Assembly (NCBI RefSeq): GCF_014697075.1
Contig: NZ_JACJRE010000044.1
Coordinates: 1-64,000, forward strand
Origin: Tolypothrix sp. FACHB-123
Lineage (GTDB): Bacteria > Cyanobacteriota > Cyanobacteriia > Cyanobacteriales > Nostocaceae
Length of the DNA: 64,000 bases
Direction: 5' to 3'
Below are positions 36,293 through 47,228 of this stretch, piece after piece. Position 1 is the stretch's first letter. Every line of letters begins with the position of its first letter. The notes below the pieces were generated by a model. That model worked only from the letters and a program-made list of their open reading frames with translations, was not told the DNA's origin and did not search any database. A program made the position numbers and the translations under genes.

Positions 36293-36928
36293 TTAAGGAT
36301 TATAGGTAGTAGTTCTCGGTTTGCGCGCACCAGCAACTGCTCCTAGTAGTGAAGCTACTAAACCCAACAGAGAACCGAATACAAACCACCACAAACCTCT
36401 AGAAGTAGCCGCAGCAATTTCACGAGCTTGTTGAGCGGATACGTTTGGGATATTTTGCTGCACATTACCCAAAGGTTGTTGCGTTTGGTTGAGCACCGTA
36501 GCGGCGTTAGAAGCTGCTACACCAAATGCGCCCGATACTCCACTTGCTAATAACCAAGAGCTAAGTGCGAGAGTGGTAGCCCACATAATTGCACCATTCA
36601 GTAAAGCTGTGTTGCGGTTCATCGGCCCGCAAGCACGAGTTGTTACCCAGCCACCAGTAAATAAAGAAATTAATAAAGCGATCGTTGACCACAAACCTAC
36701 ATTACTAGCAACATTAGGTGCAATAGTTCTCGGTGCGCCTGAACCTGCAACATTACCTGCACCAATCGCACCAAATAATGCACTCAAAATTAGTTGAGTA
36801 ACTAAAGCTACCAATACCCCGGAAATAATGGGGCCCCACCGTACAAGGTCATGATATTCAGATACCCGACCTGTTACGACTTGCTCAGGAGGAATGACTT
36901 GGTCTCCTACCCGATTTGCATATGACAT
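36293..36928 (-). CDS. Four-helix membrane protein of unknown function
   Basis: A 211-residue protein with four hydrophobic segments (about 33-58, 80-98, 110-130 and 178-200) and a polar segment between the third and fourth containing NTQ-like residues (NQTQQPLGNVQQNIP). The N-terminus includes VSEYHDLVRWGPIISG. It resembles cyanobacterial hypothetical membrane proteins; no function is known to me. It stands alone between chlI and the YbjQ gene. Confidence 0.7.
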   Translation of the reverse strand: MSYANRVGDQVIPPEQVVTGRVSEYHDLVRWGPIISGVLVALVTQLILSALFGAIGAGNVAGSGAPRTIAPNVASNVGLWSTIALLISLFTGGWVTTRACGPMNRNTALLNGAIMWATTLALSSWLLASGVSGAFGVAASNAATVLNQTQQPLGNVQQNIPNVSAQQAREIAAATSRGLWWFVFGSLLGLVASLLGAVAGARKPRTTTYNP

Positions 36929-37227
36929 AAACTATTTTCTCCCTGATTACTTCAGCAAAGTGTTTCCAGCTATATTTTTGCTTGTGATTAAAATTAAATT
37001 ACTAAATATAATTATTTCTATCTATCAACAGAATGAGTTAAGTACTCTATCTTTAGTAGGAAAATTTTAGTGAATTATTTTGCGAAAACAAATTAAAAAT
37101 ATGTTGATAGTATTATTTTTATTATTTAATTATATTTGCTTGAAAACAATTTATTTGGCTAATTTACTGTTGAAAATAGATTCATTTAGAGCAGCAAATT
37201 AGCACTAAATTTATTAGTTTAGAACAA

Positions 37228-37554
37228 CTAACGCATCTTGACAGCTGTACCTGTAGCGGTAATCAATAACAAGACTCCAGACTGATCGACATTGATTGTA
37301 CCAGTATCAATTTCAATCCCTATTACAGCATCCGCACCTAAACGTTGTGCCCGTAGTTGTAATTCTTCTAATGCTTTGCGTTGACCTTGTTCAAACAAAC
37401 GTTCATAGCTACCAGTGCGTCCGCCAACAATATCACGAATACCAGCTAAAAAATCCCGTAAGAAATTGCTACCGTAGACTACTTCCGCTGTCACAATACC
37501 CAAATATGATTGAATTACTGCACCTTGAATTACATCAGTTGTAGTCAAAATCAT
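37228..37554 (-). CDS. YbjQ/UPF0145 family protein
   Basis: A 108-residue member of the YbjQ (heavy-metal-binding-like) family. It has the characteristic ILTTTDVIQG start, YGSNFLRDFLAGIRDIVGGRTGSYE in the middle and QRLGADAVIGIEID near the C-terminus. Members form pentameric or decameric rings. The biological role is not settled. No membrane segment. The start ATG at 37554 is the only good choice. Confidence 0.9.
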   Translation of the reverse strand: MILTTTDVIQGAVIQSYLGIVTAEVVYGSNFLRDFLAGIRDIVGGRTGSYERLFEQGQRKALEELQLRAQRLGADAVIGIEIDTGTINVDQSGVLLLITATGTAVKMR

Positions 37555-37796
37555 AATTGAGCCTCATAAATAATTTCTATTTGGATTAATTATAATAATC
37601 CTCAATCATTTACAGCCACTTAATAATGAGATGATGCTGTAACTACATGGCAGAAGCTAGTAGCTGATAGCGATCGCGTTACAAGCTTGAAGTAATTATC
37701 AGCATCTAAATACACATGTGCGATCGCGCCGCAAATAAATTTCAGATACTTTACCCGCAAGAGTAACATATCCTCTACAGAAATTTATATTTCTTC
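37555..37796. other. Intergenic region upstream of the YbjQ gene
   Basis: AT-rich DNA with HIP1 sites. Together with the MITE-like element and the flank to 38093, this forms a 539-base gap without a gene. A hairpin GGGTTGGC/GCTAACCC lies near 38035-38053. Confidence 0.4.
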
Positions 37797-37895
37797 ATAC
37801 CAATTAAAATAATGTTTGCCACACATCGATATATTCTAGAGGACACGGCACTGCCGTGTCCCTATAATCTGTCGTCTTCTTTTTCAAATTGGTAT
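37797..37895. mobile_element. MITE-like element with ATACCAATT ends
   Basis: Ends ATACCAATT and AATTGGTAT are perfect 9-bp inverted repeats 99 bp apart. A perfect hairpin GGACACGGCA/TGCCGTGTCC sits in the centre (37841-37861). There is no transposase and no clear target duplication. The appearance is of a short dispersed palindromic element. Confidence 0.6.
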
Positions 37896-38093
37896 TACTT
37901 TAACTAAAAATCTCCTAGAAGATGATTTTTACACTTGAATTTCTGCTACAAATTACTTGAATCTTCAGGATTTGGTTAAAGTAGAGATTTTGTTGATTGC
38001 CTATTACTAGTTCATTTGTTAGTTTTAAAAGGGCTGGGTTGGCAATGCTAACCCTACAAATAAATTATTTTATAAAGATAAAGGTGGTAGACA

Positions 38094-38354
38094 ATGGGTC
38101 GTATAAATCCCTACACGCTACAGATGCAGATTACTCGCATGTTTGAGCAAGGACAATCATTTTTTGCGACAACTAAGGTGCAAGAATGGTTAAAAGAACG
38201 CAATCACAATCCACTAGAATATGACATTCTCTTCCATAAAAAACCTGCTCCCCCTGGTTCTAAAGAAGTAATGGTAGTGGAAATAGAATTACGCCGTAAA
38301 GATGGACAACCTGTAGATCCGTGGTTGCAAGAACAAGCTAATCTTCATGCTTGA
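38094..38354 (+). CDS. Small protein of unknown function
   Basis: An 86-residue protein, hydrophilic, mixed alpha/beta, no membrane segment. It includes ITRMFEQGQSFFATTKVQEW and the ending DGQPVDPWLQEQANLHA. Its composition and start (ATG, preceded by AAAGGTGG at a suitable distance) make it a credible gene. I recognise no family. It is flanked by a MITE region and the 3' end of ilvC. Confidence 0.7.
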   Translation: MGRINPYTLQMQITRMFEQGQSFFATTKVQEWLKERNHNPLEYDILFHKKPAPPGSKEVMVVEIELRRKDGQPVDPWLQEQANLHA

Positions 38355-38505
38355 TTGGGCTTGGTTTTTTATGAGAATGGGCAAGGGGCTATGGTGAATA
38401 TCATTAATTATGATGAATATTTCTTCAGCACTTTCAGACTTTAAAATCCAGGAATAAAGTCCTCACTACAAAAAACATCCATCATCATGAATGTGGAGCA
38501 TTCTT

Positions 38506-38540
38506 GCCCCTAGCCCCTAGCTTCTAGCCTCTAGTCCCTA
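38506..38540. repeat. STRR (CTAGCCC-type)
   Basis: Several CTAGCCC/CTAGCTT/CTAGTCC units downstream of ilvC, same family as 30093-30125 and 24056-24079. Confidence 0.7.
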
Positions 38541-38545
38541 TATTA

Positions 38546-39568
<1,023 letters not shown>

Positions 39569-39625
39569 TTATTGGCAGGCTTTTGATTTTACCCCAAATT
39601 GAGTAACTACGGATAAGAATTAAAA

Positions 39626-39736
39626 ATGGGGTATGGGGCATGGGGCATTGGGCATTGGGCATGGGATACTTAGACAACAGTACAGACAAGGGTTATCGTG
39701 TCTCTGACAACTGACAACTGACAACTGACAACTGAC
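39626..39736. repeat. Two STRR blocks between ilvC and the aldo/keto reductase
   Basis: ATTGGGC/ATGGGGC units (39626-39665) and CAACTGA units (39704-39736; inverse of those at 111-159). Both are 7-nt repeats. Confidence 0.85.
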
Positions 39737-39742
39737 TATTGA

Positions 39743-40609
39743 CTAGGTTTGCCGATCAATTTTTTGGATTTCTGCTTCTGAGAGTTGGACGTTAATAGCA
39801 TTGACTGAGTCTTCAATACTAGAGATTTTGCTAGCACCGGGGATGGGTAAGATAGCGGGCGATTTGGAACGCAACCAAGCGAGGACGATACAATATACTG
39901 ATACGCCTTTTTCTTGAGCTAAATTTGCGATCGCGTGAATATCTTGCAAGTTTTGATGACGACGGCTACCACCAAAGGGACTCCAAGGTAAAAAGGTTAA
40001 TCCTTCTTGTTCGCAATACTTTAATACGCCGTCAATTTCTGGTTGTTTTTCCCAAGGACTATATTGATTTTGCACCGAAACAATCTCAACTACATCCCGT
40101 GCTTGTTTAATTTGTTCTACGGAAAAGTTAGAAACTCCCACATAGCGAATTAAACCGTTTTCTACCGCTTCTTTCACAGGTGCGAGGGATTCTGCGATCG
40201 TATATTTAGGATCGGGGGCGTGATATTGCCAAATATCTATCGGTTTACTACCGCCCAAAGCTTGAAAACTTTCCCGAATCGTTTGACGTAAATGTTTGGG
40301 GTTACCGTTGCGCGTCCAATTTCCATGAGGACGCATCAAACCGCCTTTGGTAGCGACAACTACATGGCTAACATCGCCTTTGTAACTGCTAAGTGCTTGA
40401 TTAATTAGTCGTTCGTTGTGGTGTTTATCTGATTCATCCAAGCAGTAAGAGTCAGCGGTGTCAATGAAGGTGATACCCAAGTCTAAAGCACGATGAATAA
40501 CTTGAATAGATTCTGCTTCCGCAGGACGATTTGATATTGACATTGGCATTCCACCCAAACCAATGGCGCTTACAGATACACCCGTTTTTCCTAATTGTTT
40601 GGTTTCCAT
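39743..40609 (-). CDS. Aldo/keto reductase
   Basis: An AKR-fold NAD(P)H oxidoreductase of 288 residues (start METKQLGKTG at 40609; the longer frame begins at 40657 with no support). The catalytic aspartate and tyrosine are in DTADSYCLD, the lysine in VVATKGG and the histidine in WQYHAPD. The C-terminal nucleotide-binding part is ILPIPGASKISS. The substrate is not defined; AKRs of this size reduce many carbonyls. It lies upstream of ilvC on the same strand, separated by repeats. Confidence 0.88.
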   Translation of the reverse strand: METKQLGKTGVSVSAIGLGGMPMSISNRPAEAESIQVIHRALDLGITFIDTADSYCLDESDKHHNERLINQALSSYKGDVSHVVVATKGGLMRPHGNWTRNGNPKHLRQTIRESFQALGGSKPIDIWQYHAPDPKYTIAESLAPVKEAVENGLIRYVGVSNFSVEQIKQARDVVEIVSVQNQYSPWEKQPEIDGVLKYCEQEGLTFLPWSPFGGSRRHQNLQDIHAIANLAQEKGVSVYCIVLAWLRSKSPAILPIPGASKISSIEDSVNAINVQLSEAEIQKIDRQT

Positions 40610-40727
40610 GCTTATAGCTCTTGTTTGCAGTCCCATTAATGTATAAGCTGTTTTCAACTATTTTGACAATTCATCTCTAGATAGGGGTAGGACTTACACA
40701 AGTGTGACAAAAAATTTAATTTTTTTG

Positions 40728-40775
40728 GTAGTCAGCGGCTCTATCCCTTATTCTGAGGAATAAAGTCTTGACTAC
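40728..40775. repeat. Dispersed hairpin repeat (GTAGTCAG...CTTGACTAC)
   Basis: Inverted ends GTAGTCAGCGG and AAGTCTTGACTAC with GGAATAAAGTC near the right end, matching the arrangement at 9018-9066. Confidence 0.55.
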
Positions 40776-40894
40776 GAACTTCAAAGAATATACTAGTTGA
40801 GTAAGTCCTCAGGGGTACAAACAAGATTTTTCTCTTTACTCTGGGTGAATAAGGTTTTGAATCAGGATTTTAGCCCTAAAAATTTCTCAAATCA

Positions 40895-41335
40895 TTACCT
40901 TGCTCGATTCCTATTGCTGATAGGATTAAACTGCTGCCATAATCCTAAACGCTTATTTTTGGCGTTAGCTTCGGCAACTAAATATTGCATTCTGCTTTCT
41001 TCGCAATCAGGTAAAGTTTCTCGATCGACAACAGCATTACCTTCTTCTACCAATCGGAGATTGACTGAACGATTATCAACAAATACTTCGCCCAGTATCC
41101 GCCCATTTTCTTCGCGGTTGAGGCTTTTAATTACTACTGGGCTACCTGATGGTAATAGTCGTTTGAGTTTGTTAGTAGCCGAGGTAATATGCTGTTGTTT
41201 AGTTTCTTTTGGTGTATTAATACACATTAGCTTGACTGTGGCTGTTTTACCTGTATCATCTTTAATCTGGATTGTATTGCTATCTGCTACGCCGATGATA
41301 GTAGCCAGTATTAACATTAACTCGATTAGACTCAT
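40895..41335 (-). CDS. Thermonuclease (SNase) family protein
   Basis: A 146-residue SNase-fold protein: KDDTGKTATVKLMCINTPKE in the first beta-barrel strands, then VVIKSLNREENGRILGEVF and a C-terminal helix-rich RLVEEGNAVV. The likely arginine and glutamate catalytic positions are partly conserved (NREENGRILGE). The N-terminus has a short hydrophobic stretch (LIELMLILATIIGV) that could be a signal anchor. It may degrade nucleic acid outside the cytoplasm. Confidence 0.8.
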   Translation of the reverse strand: MSLIELMLILATIIGVADSNTIQIKDDTGKTATVKLMCINTPKETKQQHITSATNKLKRLLPSGSPVVIKSLNREENGRILGEVFVDNRSVNLRLVEEGNAVVDRETLPDCEESRMQYLVAEANAKNKRLGLWQQFNPISNRNRAR

Positions 41336-41581
41336 GGAAATTTAAGTATTATTTAACGCTTATCCATAAGTTTAAATCAGTATTTATAGTTAGATAATGA
41401 GAGAAATCACGCAATTTAGAGGCGCATCAGCTTAGAATCTGTTCAAGGTTGTCAATCTAAAATCCAAAATCCAAAATTAGGATGAGCGATCGCTTCTGTT
41501 ACAAAAATAGCAACAATAGCAACTTTCAGTTTTGCTCTCAGCCATACTGGGATTAAATTCATCTATCCTATGGTTTAAGTT

Positions 41582-42502
41582 ATGCCAGCCTCGATGACAT
41601 TACCGCACAAATCTGGTTTAGCTATGACTGCACTGCTAGGAGGTTTAATTTTTACTAGTTGTGCTGCTGTTCCGCCAGCATTGAAAACATCAAATCAAGC
41701 AACCCAGGAAATAGCAGGCGCAGCGCGATCACCTGTTGAAGGTGGAGGTGCGGGAGTAACACAACAATCTCAAGCAGCACCAGTACCCCAATCTCGTCCC
41801 CAACTAATTAAAAAAGCAGCAATAACTGTAATTGTTAATTCCGTCAGTCAAAGTATTGATACAGTCTCGAAAATTATTAATAACAAACAAGGCGATTTAA
41901 TTGGTTTAAACGAACGTCAACCGACAAAAGATAACGCCCGTCATACTGCATCCATCACCCTGCGCGTACCGCAAAACCAGCTAGAATCAACTCTCAATGA
42001 ACTAGCTAAATTAGGCACAGTAGAAAATCGCAATATTACAGCCGCAGATGTTAGCAATCAGTTAGTAGATATTCAAGCTAGATTAACAAATCTGCGGAAA
42101 ACAGAAGCTAATTTACAAAAAATCATGGATCGTTCTGGTTCTGTGCGCGATGTCTTAAGTGTTGCCCAAGAACTAAGTAATGTCCGTCAATCAATTGAAC
42201 AAATCGATGCCCAACTGAAAAATTTACAAAATCAAGTTGCCTATTCTACTATTACCTTAAACCTAGAAGCAGCAGTTTCCGGCAGCAGCCCGCAACGGGG
42301 TTTAGGTGCACAAATTCAAGAAACCTGGAACAATTCTAGTCATTCTGTTGGCGAGTTAACTGTTGGTTTAATGAAGTTAGCTATTTGGCTAATTGCTTAC
42401 AGTCCTTATTTCTTAGTTTTAGTTGCTGCTATCTATGGAGTGAAGCGGTGGCGACGTAATTCTGTGGCTGTTAGACCAACACCACCAGCAGAAAATAATT
42501 AA
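41582..42502 (+). CDS. DUF4349 family lipoprotein
   Basis: A 306-residue protein with a lipobox ending at Cys27 (FTSC) after a hydrophobic stretch, so it is probably a lipoprotein. The middle has the DUF4349 features: AAITVIVNSVSQSIDTVSKI, SITLRVPQNQLESTLNELAK and a predicted coiled coil (RLTNLRKTEANLQKIM to EQIDAQLKNLQ). A C-terminal membrane segment lies near 262-290 with basic residues after it. Function unknown; the family is often linked to membrane-stress proteins. Confidence 0.85.
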   Translation: MPASMTLPHKSGLAMTALLGGLIFTSCAAVPPALKTSNQATQEIAGAARSPVEGGGAGVTQQSQAAPVPQSRPQLIKKAAITVIVNSVSQSIDTVSKIINNKQGDLIGLNERQPTKDNARHTASITLRVPQNQLESTLNELAKLGTVENRNITAADVSNQLVDIQARLTNLRKTEANLQKIMDRSGSVRDVLSVAQELSNVRQSIEQIDAQLKNLQNQVAYSTITLNLEAAVSGSSPQRGLGAQIQETWNNSSHSVGELTVGLMKLAIWLIAYSPYFLVLVAAIYGVKRWRRNSVAVRPTPPAENN

Positions 42503-42715
42503 GGGACTTCCAATTAAAAAAAATTATGGTTTTATATAAAAGGTTGTAGAATTGGAAAATTTTAGCGCTGAGGGGAGTAAATTAAGTTAGCTGAAGGCAA
42601 TCTCCCCATCATTGAGGGATGGCAAGTGTCGAGAAGATTGTACCAATTAACACGAAATAATCAGACACAGGAATGCCAAGATCAAAAAAGGACGCCCAAT
42701 GCTATTGAAACTACT

Positions 42716-44245
42716 ATGCCAGAACTACACCAATCAATTGCGCAGCACTACCACGAACGCACTAAATACGACCCTCAGACACTGGCTGCAAAAAGTCAGA
42801 GCTTAGATTGGGCGAAGCAACCAGTACCATTCAAAGAGTACAGGATTGGCTCATCTTTCGATCTTAAACCCTACTTGCAAGCCAATTCTGAGGCGTCTAC
42901 TAACGATGAAGATGCTAAATGGTGGCAAAGACTTTCACGGCTATTGTTTTGTAGCTATGGGCTAACGGCGAGAATGCCTTCAATGGGTGGGGTATATTTA
43001 CGATCTGCCCCTAGTGCAGGTGGATTGTACCCGGCGGAGGTGTATGTAGTTTCGCGCGGTACGGAGTTACTACCAGCTGGTTTATATAATTACCAAAGTC
43101 GCACTCATTCCTTAATGCAGTATTGGGAAAGCGATGTTTGGCAGACTTTACAAGCCGCCTGTTTTTGGCATCCGTCTCTAGAAAATACTCAGCTTGCGAT
43201 TGTCATCACCGCTGTGTTCTATCGTTCCGCTTGGCGGTATGAAGACAGGGCTTACCGCCGCATTTTCTTGGATACAGGACATCTGTTAGGAAATATTGAG
43301 TTAGCTGGGGCGGTTAATGATTATCGCCCGCACTTGATTGGTGGATTTATTGATGAAGCTGTTAACGATCTACTTTATATCGATCCGCAACAAGAAGGTG
43401 CGATCGCAGTTTTATCTCTGGCAGACTTGTTAGATATTAAACAAAATTTACCAATTGGACGCACCGCTTTACCTTCAGCCACCGAAACCAATTACCCAAT
43501 TATTCCTGATGGCGAACTGCTAAAATACTTCCATCGCCATACCCAAATCGAACCTGGAACAACAGGCAAACTCAATTTACCTGAAGTTCAACAAGAAAAA
43601 TCGCTAGAAGATAAATATAACTTTCCTTTCTGTCTGAAAATTCCCACAGCTACCATGTCCATTAACTGGGGTGAAAATCTCTCAGGACTGGAAAATACTA
43701 TGCACAGGCGGCGTTCTACCCGTGCTTACAGTGGTGAAGATTTGAGTTTTGAAGAACTCAAAGCTTTACTTGATTTTACCTATCAACCGCAAAATTACAT
43801 TTACCAAAATTTAGATCGTTCTCCAGACTACTTTGACCTGAATTTAATCGAAACATTTATTGCCGTTTGTGGCATCAAAGGATTAGAAGCAGGCTGTTAC
43901 TATTACGCACCAAAAGCCCAAGAATTGCGACAAATTCGCTTTAAAAACTTCCGCCGAGAATTACATTTTCTCTGTTTAGGTCAAGATTTAGGAAGGGATG
44001 CTGCTGCTGTAGTCTTTCATACTGCCGATTTAAAATCTGCGATCGCGCAATATGGCGATCGCGTTTACCGTTATTTACACATGGATGCCGGACATCTAGG
44101 ACAAAGGCTAAATTTAGCTGCTACTCAACTACATATAGGTGTGAGCGGTATTGGCGGCTTTTTTGACGACAAAGTCAATGAAGTCCTCGGTATTCCCGCA
44201 GATGAAGCAGCACTTTATATCACTACCTTGGGAAGACCAAGGTAA
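42716..44245 (+). CDS. SagB/ThcOx-like nitroreductase-fold protein, two domains
   Basis: A protein of about 510 residues made of two nitroreductase-like halves. The first carries RLLFCSYGLTAR and RSAPSAGGLYPAEVYV; the second carries MHRRRSTRAYSGEDLS and ends DEAALYITTLGRPR. SagB/ThcOx enzymes oxidise azolines in RiPPs using FMN, but no RiPP precursor or cyclodehydratase is next to this gene. Many lone copies in cyanobacteria have unknown roles. The frame is open from GTG 42626; MPELHQSIAQHYHERT at 42716 looks the better start. Confidence 0.85.
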   Translation: MPELHQSIAQHYHERTKYDPQTLAAKSQSLDWAKQPVPFKEYRIGSSFDLKPYLQANSEASTNDEDAKWWQRLSRLLFCSYGLTARMPSMGGVYLRSAPSAGGLYPAEVYVVSRGTELLPAGLYNYQSRTHSLMQYWESDVWQTLQAACFWHPSLENTQLAIVITAVFYRSAWRYEDRAYRRIFLDTGHLLGNIELAGAVNDYRPHLIGGFIDEAVNDLLYIDPQQEGAIAVLSLADLLDIKQNLPIGRTALPSATETNYPIIPDGELLKYFHRHTQIEPGTTGKLNLPEVQQEKSLEDKYNFPFCLKIPTATMSINWGENLSGLENTMHRRRSTRAYSGEDLSFEELKALLDFTYQPQNYIYQNLDRSPDYFDLNLIETFIAVCGIKGLEAGCYYYAPKAQELRQIRFKNFRRELHFLCLGQDLGRDAAAVVFHTADLKSAIAQYGDRVYRYLHMDAGHLGQRLNLAATQLHIGVSGIGGFFDDKVNEVLGIPADEAALYITTLGRPR

Positions 44246-44255
44246 TTGGTATGAG

Positions 44256-44292
44256 GCATTGGGTATGGGGCATTGGGCATTGGGCATTGGGC
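44256..44292. repeat. STRR heptamers (ATTGGGC/ATGGGGC)
   Basis: Five heptamers directly after the SagB-like gene stop codon, followed by an AATTTTGAATT repeat. Confidence 0.85.
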
Positions 44293-44340
44293 AAATATAA
44301 TTCTTAATTTTGAATTTTGAATTATTTGCCCCCTGCCTCT

Positions 44341-46887
44341 TCAAGGCTCCTGCTGTGTTACGCCGCCAACAACTGGCTTAACTTGCTGACCGGAAAAGGG
44401 ATCTGTACCGCCACTCCAGTTAAAATCGCTGATGCGGAAGCTAATACCGCCTAGTTGCAGTACGGGATTGTAACGTAACATTAGCCCGTAGGTGCGGCGG
44501 CTATATTCCAAAATATAGTCGGTGCTACTTTCTCTACCAGTATCTAAGTTAACCGAGGTCTGAAAGCCTATGCGAAACGGGCCATAGATTTGCTGTGTAA
44601 TTCCAGCGGTTAATACTTTAGTATCAACAGCCCGATCGAATAAGAAGGGTGATAGTCCGCTGTTAAAACCTTGGGAATAGCTAACGTTAAAGGCAGTATA
44701 GTCTAAATATGGTCGGGAAAAGTGACCAATTTGCCCTTCTAAGCCAATGGTACCAATTAAGGTGCTTTGGTTATCGCCGTTGGTGTAATAACTAGTAGTC
44801 CCAGTGACACCAGCGATCGCTCGCAAGTAAGGAATAACTGGGTTAGCTGTGTATCGCAATCCCTCAGTAGCAGTAGGTGGTAAAGGTTGTCCTTGCCATA
44901 GCAATAAACCACCACTCAGCGCTGCACTACCTTGGAGACGACCTAGGGAAATGCGATCGTTATCTCTATTTGGTTCTAGGAGGTCAGGGCGATCGGTATT
45001 AGCATTAATATATTGGGCACCTGCCTGATAGCTCAAATTAATGCCGCTGTTACCGAGGGGAACGATGGGCGAAATGACTACACCCCCAAGGCTACTTTGG
45101 ACGGTTTGATAACCGAGAGTACCGTTGTAAAGGCGATCGCGGTAGCTGTATTCTAAATTTAATAAATGGGGATTGCGATCGCCTAATGTCTGCCGTAGGC
45201 GCAAGCTAGCCCGCAAGTTATCTTCAACTTTACTTAAATTGAGGCTGGTTAACTCACCATTACCCTCAATTACAGACTTAGGATTCAACGTCACATTCAG
45301 CCTACTTCTGATGCCAAATAGCCCAGCGAAGTCATCAGTACCTTGTTCTACGGCTTTTTGCACAAAAAACTGGGGCGTAATTGTCCAGTTTGTTTTGTCT
45401 GTAGAGATTGCTGGAAAGCCGCGTTCTAGATATAATCCACCTCGTTGATCGCCATCAAAACCAGGAGAAACCAGCGCTGGAGTTACGTCTCGTTCTCGCC
45501 TGTCAATTTCCTGCTGTTCTCGCGGAATACCAATCGCAAAATTTTGGTCAAAAACTATCCGCGATCCTTGACTTCTAACTCGGTCTACTAAAGGTGCTTC
45601 TCTGGTTAACGTAACATTAGCCGCCCGTAATACTAATTCTGGCGGTGAAAACGGATCGTTGGTAATGCTGACATCTTTGGCTTGCCAACCACGGGGATAA
45701 AATTGAATTTGTTCAGCTTCAAAGCGGAGGCGATTGACTATACCCCCGGATTTTGGTTGAGGAAGGTTGCTGGCGTCGCTTCTTCCACCTACTATGACAT
45801 TAATTCCGCCGGGACTGCTGATACCAGAAAGGGGCTGATTAGCACGAATGCGATCGCTGATTGGGCGCTGTGATACTCCTCCAGCGGTCACATCTGTAGG
45901 TAAAAAAGCTACATCTCTTTCTGCTGTGGGTAAGTAAATTTCCCCTCTGCCCTTTTCCAGTTCCCCGCTATCTTGAATAAAGTTATAAGTAAAGCGTTGT
46001 CCTCGCAATACCTGATCGCCCCTAGTTAAGGCGACGTTACCTTCTCCTACTGCAATCAAGTTATCTAAATTGATTTGCAAGCGATCGGCATCTACTACCG
46101 CCCCATCAAATCGCACCACCACATTTCCTTCCGCCGTCACTATCCGCCGTTGGTCATCATATACTTGGCGATCGGAAATTACTTCTACTGTTCTTGGTCT
46201 AGCTGGCGATGTGCTGGCAGGGGGAGTTATCTCGGATGGTTGACTTGCTGGCTGATTTGTGTTGTTTGGAGTCTGAGGTTGTGGCGTTTGAAATTCTATC
46301 GATGAAGGTGCAGGCGAATCGGTTGTAGGATTGCGAGACTTAAATTCAATAATATTTTGTACTAGTTGCGGCTGCTGTGGATTTTGGGCAACCGTAGATT
46401 GTTTTACAGGAATATTATTAGACTTTTCTACTGGAGAAACTTGACTAGGACTAGAAACGAATAAATTTTGATTGCTTGTAGCGGTTGGGGTGGATAAAAC
46501 TTTAACATCTAGGCGATCGCTATCATTTTGCAGCGGATAAGCAATGCCCATAGGCTCCCCCAATAATGCTGCACTCGTCGGCGTATTCACAGGAGTGAAT
46601 TCCGGAGGAAAAGTTTTTGGTGGATGGGGTTGATTGAGATTGGGAGAAACTACAAATCTATCCCTTGTCAATTTATGGGGATTTGGCTGAAGTTGAGATT
46701 GTTTCTCTCCAACCGCAGGCTGGGGTGTTGCTTGTTGCGGCTGGGATGTTTGTTGATTTTCCTGCGTCCCAGTATCTGTGGCAATTAATGAATTAAACTT
46801 GGTTTCATTAGCGGATGAAGTCAAATTTACAGGTTGTCTTGCTTCCGTAATTGGAGGCGGTGTAGGCGGCAAAACTGGATGAAGCAT
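44341..46887 (-). CDS. DUF3769 outer-membrane beta-barrel protein (LptD-like)
   Basis: An 848-residue protein. The first 230 residues are low-complexity, rich in Pro/Gln/Thr/Ser. Then an OstA/LptA-like beta-jellyroll segment follows (about 235-330: VISDRQVYDDQRRIVTAEG, VVRFDGAVVDADRLQI, LQINLDNLIAVGEGNV). A long beta-rich C-terminal region with alternating hydrophobics continues to the end. This layout is DUF3769 and resembles LPS-assembly LptD, without the usual signal peptide at the predicted start. It probably inserts in the outer membrane. Pairing with other Lpt genes is not seen here. Confidence 0.82.
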   Translation of the reverse strand: MLHPVLPPTPPPITEARQPVNLTSSANETKFNSLIATDTGTQENQQTSQPQQATPQPAVGEKQSQLQPNPHKLTRDRFVVSPNLNQPHPPKTFPPEFTPVNTPTSAALLGEPMGIAYPLQNDSDRLDVKVLSTPTATSNQNLFVSSPSQVSPVEKSNNIPVKQSTVAQNPQQPQLVQNIIEFKSRNPTTDSPAPSSIEFQTPQPQTPNNTNQPASQPSEITPPASTSPARPRTVEVISDRQVYDDQRRIVTAEGNVVVRFDGAVVDADRLQINLDNLIAVGEGNVALTRGDQVLRGQRFTYNFIQDSGELEKGRGEIYLPTAERDVAFLPTDVTAGGVSQRPISDRIRANQPLSGISSPGGINVIVGGRSDASNLPQPKSGGIVNRLRFEAEQIQFYPRGWQAKDVSITNDPFSPPELVLRAANVTLTREAPLVDRVRSQGSRIVFDQNFAIGIPREQQEIDRRERDVTPALVSPGFDGDQRGGLYLERGFPAISTDKTNWTITPQFFVQKAVEQGTDDFAGLFGIRSRLNVTLNPKSVIEGNGELTSLNLSKVEDNLRASLRLRQTLGDRNPHLLNLEYSYRDRLYNGTLGYQTVQSSLGGVVISPIVPLGNSGINLSYQAGAQYINANTDRPDLLEPNRDNDRISLGRLQGSAALSGGLLLWQGQPLPPTATEGLRYTANPVIPYLRAIAGVTGTTSYYTNGDNQSTLIGTIGLEGQIGHFSRPYLDYTAFNVSYSQGFNSGLSPFLFDRAVDTKVLTAGITQQIYGPFRIGFQTSVNLDTGRESSTDYILEYSRRTYGLMLRYNPVLQLGGISFRISDFNWSGGTDPFSGQQVKPVVGGVTQQEP

Positions 46888-47228
46888 ATTTCAGCACAAT
46901 CAAGCTAACAAATAGCCAATAAGTAGCCGGAAGGATGAACAACACCTGTGCCTTCCCACTTTGCCGCCTATTTGCAGCAAGCTGGCTCAAGAAGGACACT
47001 AAATTGATCGCGAGAATTGCCCGGAGGAATTGCTTTTCGGTGAATGTTTGGGCATTCTCTCCGTTATAGCAAATCCCGCCAGCTTTGCCATTTGCAAATG
47101 CTTGTAAGGCGAATTCTTCAAGGTTTGCAACTGGCTGGGGTAATTATCCCCATTCAAGCAACTTAGTGTCCATCGCTTCTGGTGTTTTCTGCCTTCCGGC
47201 TTTTAAGAGCGGATTATCAGTCGCGCTT
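46888..47228. other. Gap between the DUF3769 gene and psbI
   Basis: About 340 bases with several short inverted sequences (for example AGCCGGAAGG and CCTTCCGGCT at 46923-46932 and 47191-47201). They may be the psbI 3' end and DUF3769 leader. A plus-strand 83-codon frame here is rejected because it overlaps psbI. Confidence 0.4.
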
